Shown: positions 22,990-36,718, counted from the stretch's first letter. The stretch is DNA of 64,000 bases from Ignelater luminosus (GCA_011009095.1 VTPC01090692.1:62001-126000), one strand, 5' to 3'. Program-made: numbers and translations. Notes: a model not told the origin generated them from the letters alone.

Positions 22990-25900
22990 ACGCCCATCTA
23001 AGATCCTAATTGGTTCTTGATTCTATTTTCTATTGAAGTTAATATTAACAAACGAGACGGTTATCTTTTTCCTCTTGCTTGTGTGATTACCTTTCTGCAG
23101 TATTTTTATCGCTGAGTCTTGTCAAGTATTTCTGCCTTCTCTAAAGCAATTTTGACTCAGTATTTTTATCTTTATCTCTGTACTTGAGTTCTGCTGAAGT
23201 AGAAACTAAACACCTGTTTGATTTGTACGGACTGCACTTAGGCTCTATTGTTTAGTACGCCCTATGCCCCTATAAACCGATTCAAGTCGACTCGATTGAT
23301 TAGCATGCACATTAATGGACAATCGAAGAAAAATTAACACCTTTGTAAAGACGTTGACAACCCTTTTGTGGGCTAAGGAACGCTGAACGATATTCTTTTA
23401 GATGGCGAGCAAAACAAAAAAGTCAGTAGACTGTTGTTGAGATTTTATCGCTTTAAGGATTCGGATTAAGAGACGAAAGCTGATGTTATTTGTAATATGA
23501 CCAGAAACTCCCATATCAAGTGGACTAGTAAAGATAAATAGGTATCAAGTGTCGATGACGTATGAACCAAAGAGATGGACTGCCATGAAATCAGTGACAA
23601 GTCAGTAATATACCTTCGGTGGAGGTGTCTCAAAAGGCAACAAGTTGTGAATATCAAAAGTTGAATTTTGACTGATATCAACAGAGGAAATTGCAAACTT
23701 GGACATTTTATTATTAACCTCCAGGAAGTTGAAGCTGACTAAACTACCCGCAAACTTCATAGGATGATTTAGAAAACTATCACAGATCCCCTTGGTTCTT
23801 CAGATCGAAGACATACCGAGTGTCCTTCCTTACTTCTACTTCAGACGAAAATTAGCAGGTGTAGTAAATACCTATCCTTGACGTATATTTTTATATCGCT
23901 TCTGACTTAGTCGGAAATTATATCAACTTTGAAATTTTAAATGGAACACTGTATTTTTTCTTACTTATTGGCATTTAATGATCTCATTAGTATGTTTAGT
24001 AAATTAGTTGCAAATAGACCTATTTGTGCAAGAAATAAATGGGTAATTATAAAAAGTTTCTGAAAGACGTGTATATGACGTCTAATTAACAATTGACTTT
24101 GCCGCTGTTAGATTCTTATTTTTAAAATTATTTTTTAAAATTGGGTTCATTTTTAAAATTAATCTTTTACTTTAAAAAAATGTATAATGCAAGATTGGAA
24201 TAAGTTATAAATTGAACCATTTAGTTCTATCTTCATATACAAACAAAAAAAAGCGACTAAACTTGACTTTGTGTTACAGATGAAGCAAAAATGGATCAGT
24301 GACCCTTAGAATTTTTGATTTGTGATAATTACACAAATACTTTGCACACAAGAAGTAATTAACTTGCTCAATTTTTGCTTTTAACGCAAGGCCGCTAACA
24401 ATCATAAAACAGAAACAACGGTTATTAAAACAATGAATAAATAAATTACTAGAATAAAATGGTTGTTTGGTTTTAACAGAAACACCTGTATGAACGCAGA
24501 CGTGTCGTAAAAATTTAAAAATATCTATAGCCAGTTTATTGGTTCTATTGGGGGCAGTTCGATCGAACTTTACGTACTTTAAGAAACGATGTAAAAAAGA
24601 TCGAGTGGACTGTACGGTATGATAAAATATGATGTTATATCCGTTTCCCGTGTCTGTTGGGAATACAAATGATAATATTTGTTTGCATCTAATGTTGTCA
24701 TTTCATTTTATGTTGCAAATGAAAATGTATGTGTGCGCAAACATCCATCGAATGTTAAGTGCCTCTTTATTACTAGAACATAAAACAAATACCATGATTT
24801 TATTAGTTGCGGTTTATATTTATTTACATACGTAAAAACATAAATAAATCGGATACTATTACTACTAGATTATTGAGGCGTGTTCGGTTAAAAGAATAAC
24901 GATAAATATTCTTTTTCTAAATGGGATTATTTTTATTTTGCAGACAACAATAACCATTTGTACATATGTAACACTTCTCTAGACATTTTATAGTACATGA
25001 AAATAAGCAAAGCCAATATATATATTTATAGTTACCGCTATTTCACACCATTTTGAATAAACAAATAAGCTTTTTTACGTACACTTCCAGTATAAATGTT
25101 ACGGTTGAAATATATTATTCCACTTCTAGCGAAACTCAGTCAGCGGAACAAATAAATGCTAAAACGATTAAATTTGACAGTGACTTGTTTTGATTGTACG
25201 CCAATGAACGTGAGTTGCTTTCGCGACTAGGCCAATTACCGTAGCTAGTAAATTGTTACCTAAGCACTGCCGTAATGACTTGATGATATCATCTGAATGG
25301 ATTTTACAGATGTAGCGAGTCGAGAAACATGAAGTCGACAATTGTTTTAGCATTTGTTCGGGCTCGTGTTTAAATTAATACAATTGGTATGTTGTTCAAT
25401 TAATCCACGTAACAAGTCGAGCGCGATTTGTCGTCGGATTATGCTAAAACGAATCACGTACATGTTAAGAATTGTCATTGTTTTTGTAGTACATACATAT
25501 CATGCGTGGTTTTATGTAGGAATTGTTATGTTTTAATTTTTTATGTTTTGGGATTTTAACATTTCCTTTACATCACGAGCTGACTCTCACAATAATAATG
25601 TTTCATCAATTGCAAGAAGATTGTGTTTCTTTTTGTCTAAACAGGTTCCTATTTTTGCTTTAATTGAAAATGTATCACACAATGAAGAAATTGAATTAGG
25701 AATGATTTACCATGAACCGGATGAAATCATTCTGAATACAATTTTGCACAAGCATTTCATGGAAACTAGGAAACCGCGGTTATAACTTTATAAGAGAGGT
25801 ATAATTAATCGAAGACAGAAAAATGGAATTACAGTCCAATCATTTTCTGGATTTTACTGTAATTAAATTTATAATTGCAAATTACTTCCACTAATTATTA

Positions 25901-28900
25901 TAAATGGTCAGGTTAGTGGATATTGAGCTGTCTGTAACCTTCTTTATTATCTCTAAATTGTGTATGTTTTTTAAACAAATAGTCTACAACGTTTTTAGAA
26001 ATGCTTCACATCAAAAAAAAGGAGCAAATATAATGAGTTAGACCGATTTTCTGAGAAATGAATTCTAATTTGAAATGTCTTTGAATACAGTTACTTGTCT
26101 GATATAAGAGAAGTTTGGTTTTGAAACTCACTGCAGTCTTTAATTTTCTTTTTAGAAAAATCAAAACATTTCGGACTTTAATTGATTTAATCAAAAAAAA
26201 ATTAAAATTGAGAAAATAGAATTTTATATAAAAACAAGACTTAGAGTTCTTGAAGAACATTATTAAGATTGTATGAATTTACAGTTGAGTTTAAAATTAC
26301 AATTTTAGCAAACAAGCATTTTGCAGAAAAAAACTGTTGCTACTCTGGTAATGAATAAGTAAACCAACCAATTATAATTCAAGAATGGCTAATTCCAGAA
26401 TTTCGGCATTTCGGCATTTGATCCATTGCGATTGAAGTAACGACCGCAGTCTAAAGATAATCATTTTGACCTTCATAGTCAGATTTGGGTATGGTGGTGG
26501 TTGTGTTTCTAAGAAACCTAAGCAACGTTTGTACCCCAAGCTTACTTTGAACCTGTTATAGTTGCGCAACTGATACTAAAGCAAATTCTCTTTTTCTAGA
26601 TCCAGAATTTGAAATAAACTTTGATGTTTAACGTATCTAGGTATAAGTAACAGACCGCAGAAAAAATTTCTTGGTCAAAAATCGTTTCTTTTTTTCACAT
26701 CAGTTTTTGCCAGGTGCTGTGATATGTAACATTAAATCCGTTTTGCTTTTCTCTATTTTATTGATGCGCTGTTTCCGTGATTAGACTTGAGCCTTGAATT
26801 CTCAATTGGTTTTTCTCATTTGTATCTCTTAAGTTAGTAATCAAAAACGAAAATAATAATGGTAAATTAATTTATAGAAATTGTACAGAAGTTGAAGAGA
26901 ATGATTCGGAGATTCCGACCTCCAAAGAAAATTCCAACAACATGGTTTTAACATTTTTTAAATTAATCGAGTTTTGATCATCTATGGTTGGTTTAACTCT
27001 GCTGGTACTTGCACATACTTGCTTTATAATAAAGCTATCTTTGTAAGCCCAATCCTATTTGAATTGACTCTAATGACTCAGTAAATTGTATTTTGTCAGA
27101 AAGAGGAAACTCTGTGCGACTTACGATTCATGTTTACTTGAATAGCTAGAAGGTAGTCGAAGACGTTTATATAATGGCCCCTGAGATGGATAAAGTTAGT
27201 TGACTAAGCCCAATTTGGCCATCCATTTCAGCAATCTTCTCATCGGATTTGTTTGAATTGTGAATGTAAAAAATCAGCATAAAGCTGATATCAGGATCTA
27301 CTCAAGTAGGTTTGACAAACCAAACTAAATGACATACAATATACAAATGACATACTATGAAACTGATACTGAGCTTTTTGCACAGAATGCCAAAAGAAAT
27401 ATTTCTTTAGTTTAGAAGTATTTTATTGTTCTTCCAACATTCCAAACGCAGAAAACGATAGCTTGATCTTCTCACAACCCACCTACTGAGCTGAAATCAA
27501 GAAAACAAGAATTATTAGCAGTCTTTAGATCAAACCAAACACGAACAACTGTAATACTACTACTCTAAATGCAAATACTGTATCAGTGACGCAACTTCAG
27601 ACTTGGGACCTGAAGGAAAAGAATTCTCTTGGTCAGAATCGAGCAGAGACGTTCCTTATTTGTTCGAACAGAACGTTTTTAACTTTAAAGGTCATTGATT
27701 CATCCTTTAACGACCTCCCAAACTTTTAGTAGGACGTTGTTCATTTCTAGCTGTTATATTCTGTGCTAAGGAAATTCCCCATGATGTCTAGCATATTAAA
27801 TAATGCAAGCTGTTTAAAGATTACAAATTGGAACTTTGAACTTTAACTCGATAGATAGAGCTTCGGACGTTGAATATGAGAGGTACCTTTTCCCCAATCC
27901 AATTAAATTAATGTAATTAATAGTTTTGCGTTCTTAGAAATTAATTTCAACAAACTGTATTACTATCTGAATTTTTATCCTTTTGTGGAGATTCTGAATG
28001 CTTTTTTTTGCAGAACATAACGTTTCTGTAGACTACTCTTGGGCATCCAAGTGTTGACTGGCGTCTTGATTTGTTTTGGACCTCCAGATTTTTATTGGTT
28101 TTTAGTTTTTGTAGAACTCTTGCCGTATAGTAAGTCTGCGGGTTTTTTGATCTTTGGATTCTTGTTGGACATCAATTAGTGTACGGGTTGAATAATCAGT
28201 ACTTGTAAAATCCTATCACTGTATGTATGAAGGAGGCATCCAAAGATTAAAGAATATAAGTCCACTAAACAGAAAGTCATTTCTTTTGGCAAATTTATGT
28301 CGGTATCGCTAAATATGTGTCCGCTCATTGGGACGATTTATAAACACAAATGCGTATTTTGAAAATGAAACTGTACCACCCCACCTCTTGAAAAAATGAT
28401 GTCCTAATACAAATGTATTACTAAATTACTGGTGATATTTAATTTTGCATTAATTGCGTTAAAATTATCTGTAAGTTTATGTGTTTGGTTAATTTTGCAA
28501 AAACGTCCAAATGAAACATGATAATCAATTATGATTGAAGACTCTGAGAATGCTCTGAAAATATTCTCACAATCTGTTTAAAACAAATACAACTTGAAAA
28601 ACAATTGCTATATTTTATTTTTATAGAAAACCGCCTTCTGTAATTAATATAAGATATGTAGTAATTGCTATTGTAAGTACATAATAAGAAAATGTTTTGT
28701 TTTTTGTGATCGTCATTTATTTTTTTTTTAATAGAATTGCATTTAATAATGGCAAACCACATGAAAAGTATAAAATGTCGACAGTAAAACTTCTTATTAC
28801 ACGCTTACGTATTCGTAGTTACCGTGCATTCCGCACATAATTTTACCAGTTCCTAACGTGCGAAAACCAGATTTTTACAGGAATCATTGTTCACCACATG

Positions 28901-29490
28901 CTTTACATTATTTACATATTCCCTGCAAGTTCGCGTCTCGGTATTCTGTTCAATTATTGTATTGTACTTAATTGGCAACATGTAAAATCGAAAGAATCGT
29001 TTCAGTTTTGTTCGTATTCTAACAAGCAGCAGCATTCCATACCATGCTGTTTTTATATTTTTGTCTTCTTTTGTATTGCACGGGAGATGATTACTGTCTA
29101 TGCTTCGTTAGATTTTATAGTTTGTTGATTTTATATCAAGTATGATTAGGTTTTAATTGCAATATAGGTATTTTGAGTGTTGCAGAATCGAAATTACCAT
29201 GTAATAAATCATTCCTTAACTAGCTGATCTATTCGGAACGGATTATTTTTTGTTCATGAAAATAATTTCTAAAGTGGTAATTAAAATTTAAACGCGGTGG
29301 AGTATTATTATCACTTAGGAAGGTAGGCGTACCATTATTTTAATTACAACAAAAACCCTTAATGTTACACGCAAAAATGTTCTCTTGCCGATACTAAAGC
29401 GTCAGGATAAATTAGACGAGCCCCCCGATCTTTGTAATATAAGATTCATTTTAACAAAATTACTTTAATGCCACTCCACAGAAAACCGAG
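22990..29490. other. Long AT-rich stretch, no supported gene
   Basis: The only slightly interesting frame is plus 25543-25785 (80 codons, including SRADSHNNNVSSIARRL and NEEIELGMIYHEPDEIIL), whose composition is more protein-like than its neighbours. It has no domain, and it would need expression evidence. Tracts such as TTTTATTTTGCAG near 24943 and TTTTTTTTGCAG near 28015 resemble acceptors but no exon follows clearly. Confidence 0.35.
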
Positions 29491-29499
29491 ATCTTGATG

Positions 29500-29806
29500 G
29501 TAAACAAGCCGGAGCAGAATAGGAGCACCAATAAAACGATTATTTAATCAACATTTTATACACAAGCGCCATCGTTACGTCGCTCCAAGCAACGCACATC
29601 AAGTTGACGTCACTGCACCGTTCAATATGTCCGCGAGGCGCTATCAATGCCAGAGAGATATCTCGTCCAAGTATGCTTATAATACCGGTCAGCTAACCGA
29701 TGCGTGAGCCGATCAAAGACGATACTTTCCTTATGGTTGGTTCGGCATACATACACCACGTGTGTGTGTTACTGTAACACAATATATTAGCCTAGTCGTT
29801 ATAGGT
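29500..29806 (+). promoter_or_regulatory. Candidate promoter and noncoding first exon
   Basis: A local rise in G+C with several CpGs, a CACGTG E-box near 29758, TTATAATACC followed by GGTCAGCT (possible initiator near 29690), and a good donor TATAG|GTGAGC at 29806/29807. Short upstream AUG frames stop quickly, so the exon would be leader. If real, intron 1 would be about 4.1 kb, ending at the AG at 33930. All of this is signal-based inference. Confidence 0.3.
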
Positions 29807-29809
29807 GAG

Positions 29810-31470
29810 CATGTTGCTCAGTTTCGTGTCCTTAAACTTTTACCAATTGGGTATTATCTCATACCATAATTTCCTTATTACTGTTTCTTTCTTCTTAGTG
29901 GCTACTGTTTCTCTTAAATTATCCTTGAATTGATATCAAAGATTCATTTGATGAATTTTTGCTATTTAGAAAATAATGAGAAATCATTTTCAGTTATTAG
30001 TATTACGTATTTTAATAGCTTAAAGATAATATTATGAATTGTGATAAGAATAGATGTTTACTCTGAGAATACAATAACTATTAGTACTTGTTTTGTTTAG
30101 CAGTTTATCAGAAGTGTTTAGACCATGTATTATTGATTATTTCCCGAAAAACTAATTTAAAAAGTTAATGATATTATTCGCGTACGAATTTCCATTTAGA
30201 GCACAATTACTATTTTAATTGGAAATTGACGAATTTTTAATGCTTTGTTGTAAGAGAATCATTGAGTATTGACTATTAATATCTCCAGATTTACATTAAA
30301 AGTAATACGGTTTTCAATGCTAGTTGATAGTAAAATGTGATAAAAATAAAATAACCTTAGAATAGTAAATGTGTAAATTGGAGAGGTTATAACATATACG
30401 ACACCTACTATATCGAGAAGATCAAATCCCAACAAAACAATCTTAAAATAATCACAAAGATTGCAAATAGACAAATACCAAATAAGATAATGGACATTCT
30501 ACTGTATACTAACTTGGGAAAACTTAGATTAAAAAGGAGTAGATAGATAAGATAATATTCGGATTATCATTAATTTTTAGAAAATCTGAATTATCTTAAG
30601 CAACCAGATATTTATCGATGGGTAATTTACAAGTAGACAAGGTGCTTCATCTAGAAAAATTTATTTACGTTGCCCATACAAGCAACACCTTGTATAAGAA
30701 AAAATAAGATTAGTTGCTAGAGCATTGGGTACCAAATAGAATACTGTTTTTACATTTTTATCCCAGCTTGATAAATAGCAGAATTATGAAACAGTTTGGT
30801 TTAAGTGGGACACCCTGTATAATCAAGCAATCTTGTATTAGGTTATAACAATGAATAAAAAGAGTTTGTTACTAGAAACTCTTCTTATAACACAATGAGC
30901 CAAGTCTTCCATTTAGTTACTGATGTGATGTTTTTAACGTAAACGCTCTTGGTTTTTCATAAAGAATGCCCCAAAAACAGTATTGTATTTTCCTGTGGTA
31001 TAGATTTTTGTAATACCCTTCAAACTTGAGGATGAATGGAAAAGGAGAAAATTATTATCTTTTCGTTTTGATTTTACGGCCACAGGGATCGTAACAGGAC
31101 TGACAGTCATAACCCACTGACATCTTGGGCTAAAAGTTTTCGGAATTTCCAGTTTTGTACAAATTCCATCAAGGATAAAGGAAGCCAAAATGGGCCTGAA
31201 TTTAAAAGGCAGGTTTGTATTAGTATTAATTCTTTTTTCGGATACTCAGTAACAAAAATTTTCCCGGTCAGAATTATTCATTAAAAATAAACAAGACAAT
31301 GACAAAAATTAAAAGTTTTACACCTAGACTAGCCAACTTTCCAGTGCAGAATCATTTGACTTTTTATTTTTGCTCATTATTTTGTCTGGGAATTGGCTAT
31401 GGTTTTGAGCAGCCGATATGACTGACTGATCTGAATGTTTCAATTTTTTTAATTAGTTTTTGGACATAAC
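29810..31470. other. AT-rich DNA with solo transposon ends
   Basis: GTGGGACACCCTGTA at 30805-30819 looks like the right end of a TA-target (Tc1/mariner-type) element, but its left partner was not found. ACAAGGTGCTT at 30637 and AGCAACACCTTGT at 30681 form a tiny inverted pair. Confidence 0.4.
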
Positions 31471-31482
31471 TAAGAGGAAGCG

Positions 31483-31527
31483 TGGCGCAGCAGTGGAAAC
31501 TCGCCGGCGCGGTCCGGTTTCAAATCT
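31483..31527 (+). repeat. tRNA-like pol III promoter scrap, possible SINE head
   Basis: GTGGCGCAGCAGTGG resembles an A box and GGTTTCAAATC resembles a B box. They are about 31 bases apart start to start, shorter than in a full tRNA. The GC content is sharply above the flank. It cannot fold into a complete tRNA, so a 5' piece of a tRNA-derived SINE or a truncated tRNA pseudogene is the likeliest reading. Confidence 0.35.
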
Positions 31528-31699
31528 CTCTAACTGTAGACACGAGAATACCACACGTTCCTTCTATAAGAAACATGCAATTTGGCGTAGACCTATTTAT
31601 TTCTGCGAATGATAACGCTTTAAACCACAACCAACTTTTTATTTATCTACCAGTCCATTACAAATTCAATAACATATTTTGAGCTGAGCAGTTATATAC

Positions 31700-33900
31700 T
31701 ACAAATGTTTATTAGAATCATATGGAGTGCATATTGGGTTTTGCTGAAGAAGAGCTATTAATTATTTCTAATTAACCTCGTGAAGGTACACAATGTTGTT
31801 TACTCGCCTTTCTGGCGGGAGATCGTTTAGGCTCTCTTTGGACTTTTTCCGCCGAGATGGTTGTGGGGGATTTAAGTAAGTGGTGAAGGTATGTTGGGTC
31901 AACGATTATAAATTATAAAAAGGACTAAGATCTGCGTTGGCAAAGTATTGTACAGATGAATATGAAAACGCTCTAATTGCGGACGACATTTGCAATACAT
32001 TTTTGCCGGTAACCGCATAATTTTTGACAAACACAAGAGATGGTGCTGATTACGTGGTCTTTGTGGTTTGCTAGTTTTCATGTATGAAGACTACGAATGC
32101 TTATGGTATTCCGTACTAGGCAAGATTTGCAGGTTAGCTACTTGAAGATAAGAAATTTGCAGTTGTATTAGTACTCAAGAGTTAAATCCACTTTTATGGA
32201 GACAGTTATGCTGTCAGGTCTTTCTACAGGTTGTTGCATCATCTGAACTTCTGTTTTCCAGGCACATGAAGATGGTTTTGATGTTAGTTCACATTCTAAT
32301 TGATAGTTGATTCGTTAAGTTCAGACTTTTCAACTTTTACTGTTGGAATCTAATTTTTGCGAATATTTTAGCTTCCTTCAACAAAATGAACAGATATTAT
32401 GAATGATCACCCGGTATCATGAATTCGATAAGTCTTTTTTGCTAGGATATTTCTAATTAAAGAATTTCAATTTAAATTTTTATAAAATGTGTGGAATATG
32501 AATAACTCAATAAGAATGAAACACAATGTGATTTTTGTATGAAAATAATAATCCGTCGACACCACCAGTGTCAACCGCAACGCAAAACCTGTATCTGATT
32601 GGAAATATTCAATTTATTCTTTGTGATTTATTATTTTAAATAAATGGAAATTCAGATGATACTAATCCTAACCATATATCATTCATGAGATATTGAAAAT
32701 GAAAATTTTTTATTTGTTTCTTTCATGTAAAAGACTTACATCAAGTTTGTACATGCAAACATAAATTCTCATTTGGTAACCATTTTTTTTTATATTAAAT
32801 GGTATCCCAATTTGTAGCCAAATTATATATATCAGTACATATGTGCAGTAGCACCATTTTGCTGAAATAATATTTCTGGGATTTAAATTTGTAATTTTAT
32901 CATTCTGGTGTATAAAAGAGAAATTAAAAAAATGAATTTATTGTGTACCATTGAGAGTGCGCATTATCAGATTGCTTTGGTACCTAATTAAATCTTAACA
33001 GTAACAATAAATCAAAATAGTACATGGTCAGTTAATTAAATGCTGACCAAGTTAATTAATTATCAGATTTGACATAACATCCATTATAGGTAGCAGCAAG
33101 CGTGTTTGATTCGTGATTATTATAAAATTAGCCACTTAACCAAGGGGTGCCTTAATTTAATGGTTTTAACTTGTCGATTGTCCTAAATTTGATCTTTTGA
33201 AAAAACGGTATATACGCATTTTAATTATAATATGAGCGAAAACAATTTATTTAGAAAAATTAAAATGTAAATTAATTAAATTAACAACAGACTGAATTAA
33301 ATGAGATAGTAAAATATGGAATATGAATTAAGAAAATTTACATATGAACTGAATATAATAATAATAATAATCTTTAGAAATAAAGATACGGAATTTAATA
33401 ATTTGGAATTTTAATTAAAATGTTTTATAACCAATTGTAATTTCAAGGTTTATATGCTGTTGTTTTATACTAAAATGATAGTCTTTGTGTCAAAAATTAA
33501 AAAAATATATAAAAACGCACACAACAGTATTAACTAATTGATAAATTATGTATCACAGCCTTTAAAATTGTAATAAATTGCCACATCTAAATGTAATTGC
33601 ATGAAAATGTAAATGTTGCCTTACAAGGCTGTAAAATGGTTATATCATCTTATTACATACTTTCTCTTATTCTCGTGTCACACCACCCTTAAGCTTCTTT
33701 ATCATAATCACTTATGCTCATCAGTAGACCCGTATTACATACGATAATGCTGATATATGCTAACTAATGGACTAATGGTATAGCGTATAGCCTATCAAGT
33801 TAATAATAAACATTCTTGTCTTTGCATGTCATGATTACGAAAAACTAGTTTCTGACTCAATATTTAATGGATATACACGCATTTATTTAATCCCAGAAGG
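31700..33900. other. AT-rich DNA upstream of the candidate exon, nothing recognised
   Basis: Probably intronic if the plus-strand splice signals on both sides are real. A short (AAT)n run lies near 33356-33372. Confidence 0.35.
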
Positions 33901-33910
33901 TGTTCACTAA

Positions 33911-34012
33911 ACCGTTTTTTTCTTTTACAGGTAAGCGATTGCAAACTGGCTTATTTTGGAGTTAATAAGAAATTTTTTATGAATCCGTTAGCCATGAAGC
34001 GAATTGGTAAGT
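33911..34012 (+). other. Short exon or recursive splice site (AG/GTAAGC) with downstream donor
   Basis: A strong pyrimidine tract ends TTTTCTTTTACAG at 33930 and is followed at once by GTAAGC, a usable 5' splice site. This is the zero-length-exon arrangement of insect recursive splice points. A second donor, ATTG|GTAAGT, lies 76 nt on at 34006/34007. The 76 nt are open in one frame, starting VSDCKLAYFG and ending MNPLAMKRI, with ATGs at 33979 and 33994. It could be an ordinary coding exon, a translation-start exon, or an RS-exon whose downstream donor only defines it. Flanking DNA is AT-rich and noncoding. Confidence 0.5.
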
Positions 34013-35340
34013 CCACGAGAAATTTATTTCTAATTATTTATTGAATTTTCTAAATGACAATGAAAATCCCAAATTAAAGTTGACCTAATCCGAGTCACCT
34101 CAGAGAGATTGCCCCATATATCACATGACGAAGGTCTCTTCTCTATTTGACCATTCAATAAAATATTCCTCAACAATATAACACCGCAGCAGTTAACATT
34201 TATGGTAATGATAGGTGTCAAATAGCCCAACCTCTGTCTTATTTTACAAAGGTGTTATATTAGTTTACACCTATTGATGTCTTGAAGTGTTCCTGTCACA
34301 GTAATTTATTTAATTTTATAGGTGTGAATGTGAGCAAGGCAAGTTCCTCTTTTTATAATCAACTTCTTTCTTTTTTAAATAAATTTTTTCCCGAGTTTAA
34401 TATATGCCATAATTAATTTTTTATTTTATTATTGTGACGTAATGATAATCCATTTGGTATCCAAAAAAAAGAGGAAAAAGAAAAATGCAGGAAAATGGGC
34501 GATTTGTAGGTTTTATGTTAGGTTAATTGCCGGGGTATTAGGTTTTAATTTGATATAAAAGGAAGCTTTGTACTAAATTATATTTTAAAAACTAATTTTG
34601 AAAATAACACGCGACACGCACTGTAATTTACTGTCGAAATCGAAAGGTGGTTTGTACATTTAGAAAAAACAACTAGTATCAGATCGAATTACTTTATTTA
34701 GAAATAATTGAGAGCCACCTCGTTGTTATTATAACTCAATTTTTTTCCAAGATTTTATTAAGCATTATCTCCAATCGATTGATAAGACTATGAGAATGCT
34801 CATTTTATAATAATTTAATTTACTTTAATCGATTAACAAACATTGTGTGTACTTGTGAAACTTGTAGGAACAATTGTTCTGTATGAAACGAAACAAAATC
34901 AAATTGGGGTAAGCTGTGGTTTTTTTATGAAGACATTTGTTTTATTTATTTGGTACTTATGCTCAACTATTTTTGTTAGTTGTTTCTCATTTTAATAACG
35001 TTTTAAATTCGGCTCCAACTGTTTGGTTGACTATAGTGGAACATCGAATTAAATTTCCATTGTTATTTTGTTTCGGCAAGCTTTTCACAATCTTTATCTT
35101 GATCTATAAATAAAATGCATTCATATTACAGGTTTTCTTCTGTAAAAAACAACGATTTGTTAATGTTATTGTGGTATACCATCATTTCTAATCTAACCTT
35201 TTTTTTCCAATCAGGACACTTTAACTTTTAGCATTTTACCAAATTTCTTCTATTATGATCAGTAACGAATTTGAAACTAGTGAAACTTGTAATTTCAGAC
35301 AGCGTACAATAGCATTTTTGCCTTAAAATATCTGAACAAT
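34013..35340. other. AT-rich DNA, nothing recognised
   Basis: Likely intron if 33931-34006 is an exon. A second TTTTATAG|GTGTG near 34320 is too weak to call. Confidence 0.4.
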
Positions 35341-35348
35341 AGTTCATA

Positions 35349-36718
35349 CTCAGTTGTGATTGCGAAGCAAACATGTCATCACGTGTACTTTCGTAAGGCA
35401 ACAAAATCACGTGTCGCCACTAAGGTATTTGGCGTCTATGGCAGTCACAGTTGTCTTATTGACCAAGGCGCAGCATTAGTTATTGCGGCTCCTATGGCAA
35501 GTTGCCTTATTTGCACATCCTTGTGCCTGCCTTTCTTGCACTTCATTTGCTTGCATTTTTGCCGCATTGCCTATGGTTTTTTTGACACTTTTGGAAAAAA
35601 ATTAACCAGTCAGAATTGGCGTCCTTTTGTTTGATGTAGGTTGTTCAATCAGGCTTCGTTCTCCATTCATCGAACCATCTGGAGTTGTTCACTACTCGAT
35701 TAGTAGAGTTGTCGTGGCTGTCTTCAGGACATGTTTTGTCTCCGCTATTTCCTCCTACTCGGCGCTTTTTTTTGACATTTCTGAAAGAAATAACACTATA
35801 GATCTAGAACAAAGTGGACTAATAACGATTTGTCCATTACTTACTGCTGTTACTCTTTTAACTTGAGAAAGCTAATCTGGTTGTGCCGCGGCTGTTTTTC
35901 ATTTTACATTCTTACAGAAAATATGGATTAAAATTTGCTTTCTACCTGCAATGAACTACCAGCGTAACCAGATAAATTACTTTGTGAGCACGCTTCATCC
36001 ACTTAATCTTTTCTTTCGCCATTACACAGCTTTATCGGTTCGCTTTGTTTAGATTTCTTAGAGAAAACTAATCTAACTGAGGATTAAACTTTGCTTTCCA
36101 CCGGGTCGCCTGTAGTGACCCACTAGCTTGCTCAAGTAGCTACCTTATGGATTCACTAAGTCCACTTGCTGCTCTTCAACCGACACGCAGCTTGGTCTGT
36201 TTGCTTGTGTAAATCTCTTTGAGGAAGTTAATCTGGCTGAAGGTCAAGCTTTTTGCTCTTCATCAGATCACCTTCAGTGATTCGTTAGCTTTTTGTAGAT
36301 TTCATTCCGTCTATCCCTGTTCATTCTTCAACTGGCTTCGTTGCTCCTACTTATGTTCCTGTAAAACTAATGCGATCTAAAGTTTAAATTTGCTCTTCAT
36401 CATACAACCTGCAGTGACTCATTACTTTTGGCTACCGGTACATAACAAGCATTATACGGTGTTTGGCGTCTAACATAATGTCAGTTTTAATTCTTTTGAC
36501 CACGGCGCGACTGCGACGCCTATGGCAAGTTGCCTCATTTGCACGTCTTTGCACCGGCCAAAAATGCGCCACATAATGTGGGCTTGCTCAACAGAGGTGT
36601 CATTTGAGCTTACCCAAAAAATTTATAGTACTGGAAACTAAACCAGGTATTGATATGACGTGACGCATTGCGTTCTCGCGAAGTCGATAAACACTTTTAT
36701 GCAGCACAACTGAAATGA
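35349..36718. mobile_element. 1.37-kb CTCAGTTGTG element with internal tandem units
   Basis: Ends are inverted: the left has CTCAGTTGTGATTGC and the right, reversed, has TTCAGTTGTGCTGC. A ~105-bp direct repeat (GGT.TTTGGCGTC....GCCTATGGCAAGTTGCCT.ATTTGCAC) occurs near both ends, at 35424-35532 and 36459-36560. Between them at least four diverged units of about 150 bp recur, marked by TTTGCT.TTCAT..... CCTGCAGTGA. No transposase is visible, although open frames of 79-92 codons cross the left half. The 239-bp element at 15117-15355 is a deletion derivative. Superfamily unknown. Confidence 0.7.
35700..36430. repeat. Diverged tandem array, unit about 150 bp
   Basis: Equivalent points lie at about 35932, 36084, 36242 and 36381, each a GGATTAAA.TTTGCTTTC-like core followed by C..GCAGTGA.....TAGCTT. 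Each is preceded by a GAGAAAACTAATCT.GCTGA-like tract. Spacings are 152, 158 and 139. Identity between units is low, so the array is old. Confidence 0.6.

Noticed and set aside
25543..25785. 80-codon plus-strand frame as a small gene
   Set aside because: Slightly protein-like but no promoter, poly(A) context or family; noted only in the region entry.
31483..31527. Functional tRNA gene
   Set aside because: Box spacing is too short and no cloverleaf or acceptor stem can be formed.
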